Position numbers and translations under genes: made by a program. Below are positions 5,963 to 14,055 of a stretch of DNA of 41,722 bases, piece after piece. The stretch's first letter is position 1. Each line of letters opens with the position of its first letter. Below the pieces are notes generated by a model that ran no database searches, had not been told where the DNA came from, and saw nothing but the letters and a program-made list of their open reading frames with translations. This stretch comes from Myxococcales bacterium (GTDB lineage: Bacteria > Myxococcota_A > Bradymonadia > Bradymonadales > Bradymonadaceae), in assembly GCA_007135085.1 (NCBI GenBank), contig SLJM01000330.1, positions 1 through 41,722 of the forward strand, given 5' to 3'.

Positions 5963-8266
5963 TCACTGACTATTCCCTTCGGCCCAGCGCAGCCGCTGCA
6001 GCCATTTATTGGCCCCTTCGCCATATCGACTCAGCGGCGATTGGGCCAGGGCCTCCCAGATCTGGCGCGACTCGTCGAGGCGCCCCTGGAAGTAGTAGCT
6101 CTGACCTAGCATCGACGCCAGTTCGCCGTCCAGCGCATCCGACCTCAACGCCCCTTTGGCCGCCTCCAGATGGGGAATGGCCTCTCCATAATTCTGCTCC
6201 TGCCACAGGCGTCGCCCCACCAGGTAGGCGGCGATCGGATCTTCCTCTTCGTCGGCTCGCCATCGGATCAGATAATACATGCGCTCGCCGTCGCCCATGC
6301 GCTCCACCAGCACCGCCCGGCCGCGCTCGTCGGCGGCCTCGGCGAGCCGAGCTTTCAATTTCAAGGAGCGCTCCCGATCGACGGGCACCCCCAGCTCCAG
6401 GCCCCGCCGATAATACCTGGCCGCCTCTTCGCTCTCGTCGCGCCGCCAGTACAGATCGCCGATGAGCTCCAGAAATTGTGCCTTTTGCACCCGCGCCAAC
6501 TGTCCGCCCTGCCGATATTCTTCCAATAGCTCGAGGGCCAGCTCTTTTTCACCGAGTTCGGCGAGGATCACTGAGTATTCTCGTACAATCGTAGGATCGT
6601 CGGGGGCGTCGACCAGGCATGCCTCGTAGTGGCCCCGAGCCACGCCATAGGCGCCTCTGGCGGCGGCGTTTCGGGCCAGCCGCCGTTGCTCGGCCAGCGC
6701 GCGCGCGCATTCACGGCCGAAGATGCTGGGCCGATCGTATTGAAACTTCGCCACCGCCATCTGTTGATCGGTGAGCTCGATGGCGTCCACAAATTCCTCC
6801 CATCGCCTGATCAACTCAGCGACCTCCACCCCGTATGCCCCCTTGAAATCACCACGGCCGTAGGCCTGTCGAAAAGCCTCGACCCCCTCTTCATCGATGA
6901 GAAATCGCACGAATGACCCCATCGGCGTATAGGCTCTCCCCGAGGCCTCGGTCCAGAATCCCCGGGCTCCCAGGATACGCCGAAGATCCGGTGCGATTCC
7001 CAGCTGGCGCATCGCCGCCGAGGCCTGGTGGGGGGTGAGCTCGTTGGAGCGCCACTCGGCGGCGGCCGCCGCCCCTTCCACAAGCCCCATATTGACGCCC
7101 ACCCCGTTTTGCATGCTCAACCGAAGAGGGCCGCTGCCGAAGGGCTCGGTGAAGATATGGGCCAACTCGTGGGCCAGCAGATGGTCGCCGGGCCCTCCCC
7201 ACAGGATATGCATCTCATGGAGCCACAACTTGGCCACCATCGTATCCCGCCCGCCCATCAGCCGTCCCTTGGACTCCCGATCGGCGTAGACGAAACTTCG
7301 CACCTTCCGGCCCGATTCGGCGACGGGATCGGTGCCGAAAAACTCGCGCAATTGATGATAGCGAAATTCGTGATCTTCGATCAGCTCGTCGAGCCTCCTC
7401 AAGGTGGCCCGCTCTTCGGGGTAATAGATCAGAAAATGATCGGTCTCCACCTTTCCGCCCAGCTCGGCTGCGATATACCCGCGATCGACGGAGATCCCCA
7501 ACTGAGTCCGCTGCGAGAAACCGGCAAAGAAGACCACCGTCGCCCCCAGGCCCAGCGCCACCGTCCACCCCGCCCATCGGCCGCGTCGAAGCTCGTAGGT
7601 GGCGCTCAAAGAGGCCACGACGGCCACGATGGCCACCAGATGCAAGACCCGATAGGCGATGAGGCTCGGCGGCACGGCCAGGGCCTCGTCGTAGATGGAG
7701 CCCCCGAAATAGCCGATAAACCATTGATGGCCCACGATGGGCGGCTCCATCATCAGATGTCGCAACAGGGCCACCCCATCGGCCAGAGGAAGAAAAAACG
7801 CCCCCAACCAGGAGAGTACGGGTCGATCTCCGAATAATGCCGTCGAAAGCCAGGCCGCCGATTGTCCGAGCAAGATGGCGGGGACCACGATGAGCCCCCA
7901 GAAGGCGAAGCCGGCCCCCCAATCGCAATTGGGCACCCGCAGGCCGTTGAGCACCAGGATCAGAAGCGGGCCCACCGCCAGCGCCAGGTGATAGATGGCG
8001 AGCTTGCCGAAATCGTGCAGCGGCGCTGCGCTTCGCCTCGGCGCCAACGGGGCGTCGACGTCGCCGCGGCGCACGGCGTGCACGGTCAACCCCGTGGCCA
8101 GCAGCCCCAGCACCCCGCCGAAGAGGGCCGCCGACTCGTAGCCCACCAGATTGAAAAGAGGGATAAAAGCCACCACCAACGCCGCCAGATTGACCACCCC
8201 AAAACCTATGAGATAGGCCCTACTGGGAGCCAGTCTACCGCTGAGTTCCAGTGTTCTGGTCCACAT
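5963..8266 (-). CDS. Polytopic membrane gluzincin peptidase with C-terminal TPRs
   Basis: 767 residues. The N-terminal ~255 residues carry about six membrane helices (for example LIGFGVVNLAALVVAFIPLF and WTVALGLGATVVFFAGF). A soluble domain then contains HELAH at 366-370, with candidate third zinc ligands in GLVEGAAAAAEW (residues 397 and 404), resembling the neighbouring MA-type peptidase. A TPR region (~520-760) ends the protein. This suggests a membrane-anchored metallopeptidase whose peptidase and TPR parts lie on the outer face. The start overlaps the end of the DUF192 gene by 32 nt, indicating translational coupling. Paired with the secreted HExxH protein two genes downstream, it gives the operon two related proteases. 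Family membership is inferred from motif order; substrate unknown. Confidence 0.75.
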   Translation of the reverse strand: MWTRTLELSGRLAPSRAYLIGFGVVNLAALVVAFIPLFNLVGYESAALFGGVLGLLATGLTVHAVRRGDVDAPLAPRRSAAPLHDFGKLAIYHLALAVGPLLILVLNGLRVPNCDWGAGFAFWGLIVVPAILLGQSAAWLSTALFGDRPVLSWLGAFFLPLADGVALLRHLMMEPPIVGHQWFIGYFGGSIYDEALAVPPSLIAYRVLHLVAIVAVVASLSATYELRRGRWAGWTVALGLGATVVFFAGFSQRTQLGISVDRGYIAAELGGKVETDHFLIYYPEERATLRRLDELIEDHEFRYHQLREFFGTDPVAESGRKVRSFVYADRESKGRLMGGRDTMVAKLWLHEMHILWGGPGDHLLAHELAHIFTEPFGSGPLRLSMQNGVGVNMGLVEGAAAAAEWRSNELTPHQASAAMRQLGIAPDLRRILGARGFWTEASGRAYTPMGSFVRFLIDEEGVEAFRQAYGRGDFKGAYGVEVAELIRRWEEFVDAIELTDQQMAVAKFQYDRPSIFGRECARALAEQRRLARNAAARGAYGVARGHYEACLVDAPDDPTIVREYSVILAELGEKELALELLEEYRQGGQLARVQKAQFLELIGDLYWRRDESEEAARYYRRGLELGVPVDRERSLKLKARLAEAADERGRAVLVERMGDGERMYYLIRWRADEEEDPIAAYLVGRRLWQEQNYGEAIPHLEAAKGALRSDALDGELASMLGQSYYFQGRLDESRQIWEALAQSPLSRYGEGANKWLQRLRWAEGNSQ

Positions 8267-8870
8267 ATTCGAGGCTCATCGTGGCGCCACTGTCGATTCC
8301 GAATTCCCTGGCCAATCCGCCGTTGATTTCGAGCACGTATCGAGAGGGAATGCCTACTCCCCGGGGGGTCTCATCTTCTGGCTGGGCTTCGTGGATGACG
8401 CCCACCACCTCCTTGGCGGAGTTGACGAAGATCATATCCAGGGGGATGAGCGTATTTTTCATCCAGAAGCTCAGGTGGCGATCCTCTTCGTAGACGAAGA
8501 GCATCCCCCACTCGTCGAGCATCTGCGTGCGATACATCAGCCCCCGGGACTGTTCCTCGGAGGTCAGGGCGAGCTCGAGATAAAAGCGGGCCAATTTCTG
8601 ACCCTCTTCGTCGAAAAATCGCGCCACCGGCGTCGTCTCATCCCGCTCGCCAGTCATGGCCGGCGGTGCGGCGCAGACCTGGTCCATACAGCGAAAATAA
8701 TATTCGCACTCACTGTCCACTCGGCATTCGGGCTCAAAATCGCTCTCATTATCATCATTGGCCGCCGGCGGCGTCGGTCCCTCGGACACGTCGGCCCCCG
8801 TGCAGGCAGCACCGGCGACCAGCAAGCAGACAGATGCCATCACGGCCAGGCAAAATCGGAATGAAGTCAT
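8235..8870 (-). CDS. DUF192 lipoprotein with Cys-rich N-terminal motif
   Basis: A 211-residue lipoprotein. The ATG at 8870 gives a proper signal (FRFCLAVMASVCLLVAGAAC, lipobox AGAAC); a longer frame to 8930 would bury it inside the upstream gene. The C-terminal ~120 residues are a complete DUF192 domain: LALTSEEQSRGLMYR, MLFVYEE, LSFWMKNTLIPLDMIFV, then YVLEINGG. DUF192 proteins are small exported proteins of uncertain function. Between lipid anchor and domain lies a four-Cys segment (ECRVDSECEYYFRCMDQVC) resembling the Cys-rich lipoprotein at 24637. The gene starts 4 nt after the HEAT-gene stop and overlaps the membrane peptidase gene by 32 nt, so it is in the middle of an operon. Confidence 0.88.
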   Translation of the reverse strand: MTSFRFCLAVMASVCLLVAGAACTGADVSEGPTPPAANDDNESDFEPECRVDSECEYYFRCMDQVCAAPPAMTGERDETTPVARFFDEEGQKLARFYLELALTSEEQSRGLMYRTQMLDEWGMLFVYEEDRHLSFWMKNTLIPLDMIFVNSAKEVVGVIHEAQPEDETPRGVGIPSRYVLEINGGLAREFGIDSGATMSLEYVDQNTGTQR

Positions 8871-8874
8871 GGCC

Positions 8875-11193
8875 TCAGATCTGCTGGAGTTGGGTCTGGA
8901 TGAGCTCCCGAATCTCCGGGTCTTCTTCATCCTCCATCCGGGCTTCCAATTCTCGGCGGGCCTCGCTTCCGACCAATTCGGTCAGGGCCACCACCGCCTC
9001 CCGTCGAACCAGGGCTTCCCGATCGCTGAGCGCCGAACGCAGCAGGGGTCGCGCATCGGCGTGGCCCGTCTGGGCCAGCGCTTGAACCGCAGCAGCGCGC
9101 AACACGGGGTCGTCGGAGTTGACCAGAATAGCGATATTGGTCACAGCCATTCCGTTTTCAAATCGACCCAATTGCTCCAGAGCGGCCAGGCGCACCCGGC
9201 GATCGCTGTCGTTGAGGGCGCCGCTGAGATTATTGCCCATATGGCGGCGGATATCGCCTTCGTCGTCGGACAAAAAGGTGGTCACCGCTCGCAGGGCGGC
9301 GGCGCGCACTCTGGGATCGTCGTGGCGAAGCATACCGTCGATGCGGTCGGCGGCGCGCGGGTCGTCGCGCTGGTCGAGGGATAGAATCGCAGCGGCGACC
9401 ACGCCGTGGTCGCTGTCATCGAGATATTCGACGAGGACTCGAGCGTTTTCGTCGTCATTGAAATTTCCGAGCGCTCGCGCCACGTCACGACGCACCACGG
9501 CGCTGCTGTCGCCGGTCATGGAGCTCAACGTCGCCAGTGACTCATCGCCTCCCAGCTCACCGAGGGCCCGCGCCGAAGCGCCGCGAATGGCGGCCGATCG
9601 ATGGGATACACCAGACTGAATGGTCTCGAGCACCTGGCCCTGCGCCCCGTCGCGCACCGCCCGTTCACCGAGGGCCTGATAGGCCAAGGTCTGGACATTC
9701 ACCGAAGATGCCGAGGTCTGGGCGATAATGGTGTCCATGGGCTGCGAGACCATCATCTCATAGGCCGTCTCCGCCATCAGGTCGGACTCGGCCTGTTCTT
9801 CAGCGGCGTCGACCAGGGCTTGTACGCTGGCCACCTCGTTTCGTGACCTCAGCGCTTCGATGGCCGCCCGTCGACGGTCCATGGAGTCGTCGGACAAAAA
9901 GCTCTCCACTTGCTGACGGGCTTCGTCCTGGGCAAGTGCTGCCATGGCCGCGATGGCCTGACCGGCGTGGCCGCCGGTGCGATCTTTGGCGATATAGCTC
10001 AGGGCGATGAGTCGCACCTCGTCGGGATTGCTCTCGTCGGCCAGGTCTTCAGAAATCTTTCGGCGAATCGAAGCCTCGACCTTATCGTCTTCCAGTGCCT
10101 GGACGCGGGTGTCATGGGCGTTCAGAGCGTCCAGAGAGGCCGCCGCCAGGGCGGGTAGATTCTCCCGCTCTTCTTCGCGCAACAACTCGGAGAGAAGCTC
10201 CACGACCCGCTCGTCACCATCCCATTCGGCAAGTCTTTCCGTGGCCTTTTCGGCCTCCTCTTCACTGCCGCGGGCGATCAGGAAGAATTGCTCTTCCACG
10301 TTGAATTGCTTGTCGTCGGAGGCTCCCAGAAATTCAGCCATCATCCGCGCCAGGGTGCGATTTCGCTCTGCTTCCATCGCCTTTGATACGGCGGCGAGGA
10401 CTTCTGTTTCGTTTTCTCGTCCCTCTAGAACTCCCAACGCCTGGCGACGCACATCCCGAGACTCATGCTCCAGAAGGGGCAGCACATCGGCGACGCGAAG
10501 ATCGCCGAATTCGGACAACCGTCGCACCACGGATCGAACCGTCCAGGGATCGCTCGACTTGAGATAGGAGTAGATTCCATCGACCACCCCATCGCGGTCC
10601 CGGCGCCACATCTCGCCAACTTCGGCCACGGGCAGCAATTGACCGTCGGGCATGATGACCTGGGCGGTGGTGACCTTCGTCTCGGGCACCACCTTCCAGA
10701 GGGGAACGGTCAGCGTATAGGCCGCAAAAGCAATATCTGCCCGCGTCACCCCGCCGTCGGTAAAGCCCGGAAAATGAACCTCCGGAACCCCGAATTCGGT
10801 CAGCGTATAGACCGCCTCGGCGATGATGACCGTGGCGAAATCGGAGTGATTTGAATCGATATGGACTTCCACCCGTGCGCCATAGGGAGCGTCGCCCGAC
10901 ACGGAGGCATAGGAATTTCCGTAGGTCGGCCGCTTGGCCCGGCGAAGGGCCTCAAAGGCCTGTTCTAATTTCTGAGCCGTCACCTCGCCGCGCAGACTCC
11001 CCTCGGCACGGGGGACGAGCACATATTCACGGTCGCCACCGATACGCACTTCCTCGTAGGAATAACGCACCGTGCCTCCCTCGGCAGTGGCGGTGGCCAA
11101 AAAGGCAGTGAGGGCCATTAAAATGGTCAACCCGAAAACCGAGCCTCGGATCGGTATCGAAAGCCTTTGATTTCCTGCCTTAATTCGTTCCAT
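8875..11193 (-). CDS. Exported HEAT-repeat protein
   Basis: About 772 residues from the ATG at 11193, which places a hydrophobic export signal (FGLTILMALTAFLATATAEG) near the N-terminus; a start at 11268 would add 25 unlikely residues. Residues ~45-190 form a beta-rich domain of unknown type. From ~200 to the end there are repeated HEAT units, for example RQALGVLEGREN, RRDVARALGNFNDDEN, VRAAALRAVTTFLSDDEGD and LRAAAVQALAQTGHADARPL. These form a superhelical protein-binding scaffold. It is the first gene of the minus-strand operon ending in the sigma factor, and its stop is 4 nt before the DUF192 start. A scaffold or sensor role in the periplasm is inferred; no enzyme motif is seen. Confidence 0.85.
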   Translation of the reverse strand: MERIKAGNQRLSIPIRGSVFGLTILMALTAFLATATAEGGTVRYSYEEVRIGGDREYVLVPRAEGSLRGEVTAQKLEQAFEALRRAKRPTYGNSYASVSGDAPYGARVEVHIDSNHSDFATVIIAEAVYTLTEFGVPEVHFPGFTDGGVTRADIAFAAYTLTVPLWKVVPETKVTTAQVIMPDGQLLPVAEVGEMWRRDRDGVVDGIYSYLKSSDPWTVRSVVRRLSEFGDLRVADVLPLLEHESRDVRRQALGVLEGRENETEVLAAVSKAMEAERNRTLARMMAEFLGASDDKQFNVEEQFFLIARGSEEEAEKATERLAEWDGDERVVELLSELLREEERENLPALAAASLDALNAHDTRVQALEDDKVEASIRRKISEDLADESNPDEVRLIALSYIAKDRTGGHAGQAIAAMAALAQDEARQQVESFLSDDSMDRRRAAIEALRSRNEVASVQALVDAAEEQAESDLMAETAYEMMVSQPMDTIIAQTSASSVNVQTLAYQALGERAVRDGAQGQVLETIQSGVSHRSAAIRGASARALGELGGDESLATLSSMTGDSSAVVRRDVARALGNFNDDENARVLVEYLDDSDHGVVAAAILSLDQRDDPRAADRIDGMLRHDDPRVRAAALRAVTTFLSDDEGDIRRHMGNNLSGALNDSDRRVRLAALEQLGRFENGMAVTNIAILVNSDDPVLRAAAVQALAQTGHADARPLLRSALSDREALVRREAVVALTELVGSEARRELEARMEDEEDPEIRELIQTQLQQI

Positions 11194-11299
11194 CGCGTTC
11201 TCAATTGAGGAGTTCGTCGTCACTTCACTCGACGGTCGACATTCAACCCGTCGCCGCCACTGGCCCATCTAGATTGACGTCGATGGCCAGCGGCAATTC

Positions 11300-11305
11300 A
11301 TTATA
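11300..11305 (-). promoter_or_regulatory. Possible -10 box of the HEAT-to-sigma operon
   Basis: A perfect TATAAT on the minus strand about 107 nt upstream of the HEAT-gene ATG. No convincing -35 hexamer sits 16-18 nt upstream (the sequence there is near ATGAAG/TGAAGT), so this may need an activator or another sigma factor. Confidence 0.3.
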
Positions 11306-11375
11306 AGTGGAGCCATCTCAGACTTCATTCCTCGGTCGACGCTCGAGACCGGGCTCCACGAAACCTACAAAATAA

Positions 11376-11415
11376 AAAACCGGACAGGTTGCCGCAATGC
11401 AAGCCGTCCGGTTTT
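11376..11415 (-). terminator. Rho-independent terminator after the zinc-ribbon gene
   Basis: Inverted repeat AAAACCGGAC (11376-11385) and GTCCGGTTTT (11406-11415). Read on the minus strand, the stem is followed by a T-rich tract (TTTTTTATTTT). It lies about 43 nt after the stop of the gene at 11458 and before the HEAT operon. Confidence 0.8.
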
Positions 11416-11457
11416 GGCGTGTTTTATTCGCCGTGTTCTTATGCGCGCCCAAAAAAC

Positions 11458-11667
11458 TCAGGCGCTTTTGTCGAGTAGGCTTCCGGCCTTGATCCCATGC
11501 TTGTTGACCAGGGTCAGACACGAGGTCTTGGTGCAGGCCCAGAGCATGCCGCTCGGTCCTTCCGTATATCGCATCACTCGGGTCATCTGCATTTCCGAGT
11601 CACAAACCGGGCATTGGCGCGTCGTGGCACGGCCCTTCTTCTTGCTGGCAATCTTTGCGCGTCCCAT
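11458..11667 (-). CDS. Small zinc-ribbon-like protein
   Basis: A 69-residue basic protein. It has one CPVC knuckle (RQCPVCDSEMQMTRVMRYTE) and a second cysteine pair farther on (WACTKTSCLTL) that could complete a four-Cys zinc site, although the second pair is CTKTSC, spaced differently from a standard CxxC. The N-terminus (MGRAKIASKKKGRATTR) is strongly basic, suggesting nucleic-acid or ribosome contact. I chose the ATG at 11667, with CAGGAA 7 nt upstream, over an upstream frame to 11715. It is monocistronic: promoter candidate at 11790-11818, terminator at 11376-11415. I do not recognise a characterised family. Confidence 0.75.
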   Translation of the reverse strand: MGRAKIASKKKGRATTRQCPVCDSEMQMTRVMRYTEGPSGMLWACTKTSCLTLVNKHGIKAGSLLDKSA

Positions 11668-11789
11668 AAGATCGTTCCTGTCGATGTCTGGAAGAGGCCG
11701 GAGCCACCCTTCCATGATAACTTATTTTCGGTTGCCTCTGTTCTTTCCTCTAATGCCGCATACCACGGCTCGCCAAAAGGCGAACGGGA

Positions 11790-11818
11790 CTCATAACCAA
11801 GGTCCTCATCGTTGTCAA
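11790..11818 (-). promoter_or_regulatory. Promoter of the zinc-ribbon gene
   Basis: TTGACA-N17-TATGAG on the minus strand, a close sigma-70-type match. It leaves a leader of about 115 nt before the ATG at 11667. The rest of the 11668-11991 interval holds only this promoter, the candidate at 11852-11880 and the ribosome binding site of the next gene. Confidence 0.6.
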
Positions 11819-11851
11819 CTCAATGTGGGGTCTTGGGGTGCCATCTATGCA

Positions 11852-11880
11852 TTGAAAAAAAAGACCCCCTTTGCCATCCT
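11852..11880 (+). promoter_or_regulatory. Weak promoter candidate for the DUF465 gene
   Basis: TTGAAA-N17-CATCCT, with an A-rich spacer start. The -10 is poor but resembles the TATCCT used at 28703-28731. It would leave a leader of about 105 nt. Confidence 0.25.
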
Positions 11881-11991
11881 CAAATAGGTCCTCTCCCTGG
11901 CGTCCTCGCTGCTCCATTAACTCCAACCGCCGCCAAGGGCGCTGGATTCCCGCTTCACACCGAAATAAAGAGCCCCCTCAGGAGGTCTTGA

Positions 11992-12201
11992 ATGTCTCAT
12001 GCCAAAGCGACTGGTCGACGACGCCCCCACAACGACTCCATTGAATCTCTGCGCTCGGCCCATCGCGAGCTGGAGGCGCGGCTCAACCAGCTCGATCGGC
12101 ATCGCTCCCTCTCACCGGAGGAGCGCTTTGAAGTGCAGGTCCTCAAGAAGCGAAAATTGGCCCTCAAGGATCGCATTCGATCCATGTCGGCAAACGATTG
12201 A
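11992..12201 (+). CDS. DUF465 (YdcH-like) small helical protein
   Basis: A 69-residue protein matching the DUF465 family. The family signature is a helical hairpin with an acidic turn: LRSAHRELEARLNQLDRHRS, then LSPEERFEVQVLKKRKLALK ending in DRIRSM (the LKxxKLxLKDrI motif). These are widespread cytoplasmic proteins of unknown role in Proteobacteria. A strong AGGAGG lies 6 nt before the ATG. It stands alone on the plus strand, convergent with the YihY gene, whose stop is 48 nt away. Confidence 0.9.
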   Translation: MSHAKATGRRRPHNDSIESLRSAHRELEARLNQLDRHRSLSPEERFEVQVLKKRKLALKDRIRSMSAND

Positions 12202-12249
12202 ACAGGCCTGAGCATGAGGGACGGGAGGAATAGATCTACCCCCTGGGCG

Positions 12250-13605
12250 TCACTCGGCAGCTTCTTCCTCACCGGGCTCTTCGCCTCGGGGGCGGATCAG
12301 CTCCCGTCCCGATCGGTCCTGAAAAAATCGGCGCGACACTTCTCGATACTGAGCCGACAATTGAGGCAGCCCCCCCTGGGCCATCCGCTGCCCCTGGGGC
12401 CAGAAGGCGTCGAGACATCTCTCCAACTCCAGAGAATCCACGGGCTGCCTCAATAAATAGGCCTTATCGTCCTCTTCTTCCTCGACGGCGGCGAGCACTT
12501 GCTGGGCCTCCCACCGGGCCAGTATTTCGTGGACGACCTGTGGATCGAGCCGCAGTTGTTCGGCCAACCGACGGGCATTGACCGCTCCTTTTCCGGTCTC
12601 GAAAGCATTGACCACCGGGGCCAATACCCCCAGCGCCACCAGGGGATGGATCGCCCCCTGCCCGCCCAACCGATCCGTGCCGGCGAGTCGCTCGGCTTCG
12701 CCGTCCATCAAACTTCGCAGATGCTGAACAGAAAACGATAACTCGGCGCCCACCAGCGTGACCAGCCAGGAGATATAGATCCAGATCAACCCGATCGGAA
12801 TCAACGCCAGAGTCCCATAGACCCGATCGTAGGTCTGGAGCATCAATTGACTGACGTAGAGGTTGAACCCCCACTTGGCCAACTCAAAGACCACCGCCGT
12901 AAAGAGCCCTCCTACCAGGGCGGCACGCCATGAAACGTCGGCGTTGGGGACCAATTTAAAAAGCAGCGAAAAGGCGATGAGTGCCCATACCAGGGGCATC
13001 ATCCGCCCCATAAAGCTGACGTCCAACCCCATGTCGGTTAATACGATCTGGGCTCGCGCCGTCTGGATCACCGACAATGCGATGAGCACGGGGCCAAAGG
13101 AAATAACCGCATAGAAGGTGAGCATCTTCATCATCACCGAGCGGTCGTGGGCCCCCTGCCAGATCCGGGTCATCGTCTCTTCGATGGCGTTGAATAAAAC
13201 CAGGCCGATGATCAACAGGGTCAAACCGCCGATGCCCCCCAACGCCTGAGTGCTCTCGGTGGCCGTCTCGCCAAGATAACTGGCCAGGCCGGCGGCGGCG
13301 GCGGGAAATAATTGGTCCAGTTGCTCGAAGATCGCCCCACCACCGGCATCGAGGACGCCGAAGACCCCCAGCAAGGAGGCCGCCACGGTCAGCAAAGGCA
13401 CCATGGCCAACACCGTAAAAAAGGCCAGGCTCGCCGCCGTCATCGGCGCTCGATCCCGAAAGACCTCCCGCGTGGTCAGATAGGTCAGCGCCAACAGCGC
13501 CGCCCCCACTTTCTCAGGCCCTGCGCGCTTCTCCCAGGGCTGCTGGAAGAAAGCCTTGAGGCGCTCATCCCACCAGCTCTGCAGGCGGTCACTCCACTCA
13601 TTCAT
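12250..13605 (-). CDS. YihY/BrkB-family inner-membrane protein with C-terminal winged-helix-like extension
   Basis: 451 residues from the ATG at 13605; a TTG at 13665 would add 20 residues. Residues ~35-290 are the YihY/virulence factor BrkB membrane domain with six predicted helices. Signs include ASLAFFTVLAMVPLLTVAAS near the first helix, the loop with IWQGAHDRSVMMKMLTFY, and GLIWIYISWLVTLVGAELSF in the last. The family's transport function is unproven. The C-terminal ~130 residues (~320-451) are cytosolic and look like a winged-helix DNA- or protein-binding module (AVNARRLAEQLRLDPQVVHE, ILARWEAQQVLAAV), as in the long members of this family. It is divergent from the lytic transglycosylase gene across a 450-bp gap. 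Confidence 0.9.
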   Translation of the reverse strand: MNEWSDRLQSWWDERLKAFFQQPWEKRAGPEKVGAALLALTYLTTREVFRDRAPMTAASLAFFTVLAMVPLLTVAASLLGVFGVLDAGGGAIFEQLDQLFPAAAAGLASYLGETATESTQALGGIGGLTLLIIGLVLFNAIEETMTRIWQGAHDRSVMMKMLTFYAVISFGPVLIALSVIQTARAQIVLTDMGLDVSFMGRMMPLVWALIAFSLLFKLVPNADVSWRAALVGGLFTAVVFELAKWGFNLYVSQLMLQTYDRVYGTLALIPIGLIWIYISWLVTLVGAELSFSVQHLRSLMDGEAERLAGTDRLGGQGAIHPLVALGVLAPVVNAFETGKGAVNARRLAEQLRLDPQVVHEILARWEAQQVLAAVEEEEDDKAYLLRQPVDSLELERCLDAFWPQGQRMAQGGLPQLSAQYREVSRRFFQDRSGRELIRPRGEEPGEEEAAE

Positions 13606-13702
13606 CGCAATGTCCGGGCCAACTCCGGTTAATCGAATCACCTTCCACCATAGACGGCGCCACAAAATCCCACAATTCTCTTCCCTCTAACGGCCAGGGC
13701 CC

Positions 13703-13776
13703 TCGCAAAGTCTTGCCTGCCCTGTGGAGCGCGGGGCTGCCAGCCCGCATCTTCGACTTTGCGATTGCCCGGCAAT
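13703..13776. repeat. Structured intergenic element (nested inverted repeats, REP-like)
   Basis: An outer 10-bp inverted repeat (13703-13712 TCGCAAAGTC and 13755-13764 GACTTTGCGA) encloses a GC-rich imperfect hairpin at 13731-13748 (GCGGGGCT ... AGCCCGC). It is followed by a third small hairpin (ATTGC-CCG-GCAAT, 13764-13776). It lies in the 450-bp gap between divergent genes. The compact, nested palindrome structure suggests a repeated extragenic element. Confidence 0.5.
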
Positions 13777-13837
13777 GAAGGCTGTGATCGATCCCGGCAG
13801 GAGTCAAAGTCGCTCACATCCAATTACAAACCAATAT

Positions 13838-13867
13838 TTGGCCCGCCCATGCAGTATGTGCTAGACT
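13838..13867 (+). promoter_or_regulatory. Promoter candidate for the small ORF and lytic transglycosylase gene
   Basis: TTGGCC-N18-TAGACT with an extended -10 (TGCTAGACT), about 190 nt upstream of the ATG at 14056 and ~20 nt upstream of the short signal-peptide-like frame at 13887. Confidence 0.35.
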
Positions 13868-13886
13868 GGAAGACAGGACTAACCCT

Positions 13887-14018
13887 ACGAAAAAATTCGC
13901 ATTTGCCGTGAGAGCGATTATCTTGGTGATCAGTGGAACTGGAATTTTTCAGGCTATCGCCAATGCTAATTCAAATGTGGGGTGGGAAGGCTCCCCATCC
14001 CCGATGAAACGGCAATGA
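13887..14018 (+). other. Short signal-peptide-like reading frame starting at ACG (possible decayed or non-canonical-start gene)
   Basis: From ACG at 13887 the frame reads as a basic then hydrophobic leader (KKFAFAVRAIILVISGTGIF), then QAIANANSNVGWEGSPSPMK and a stop at 14018, 43 codons in all. An AGGA sits 9 nt upstream of the ACG, correct spacing for a start. A promoter candidate is ~20 nt further upstream. No ATG is available; an in-frame GTG at 13908 would remove the basic residues. It could be a small exported peptide whose ATG mutated to ACG, a true ACG start, or chance. Confidence 0.3.
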
Positions 14019-14055
14019 TGACGTTTTCGCTCCTTGTTTATACGAGGCCGCTGCC

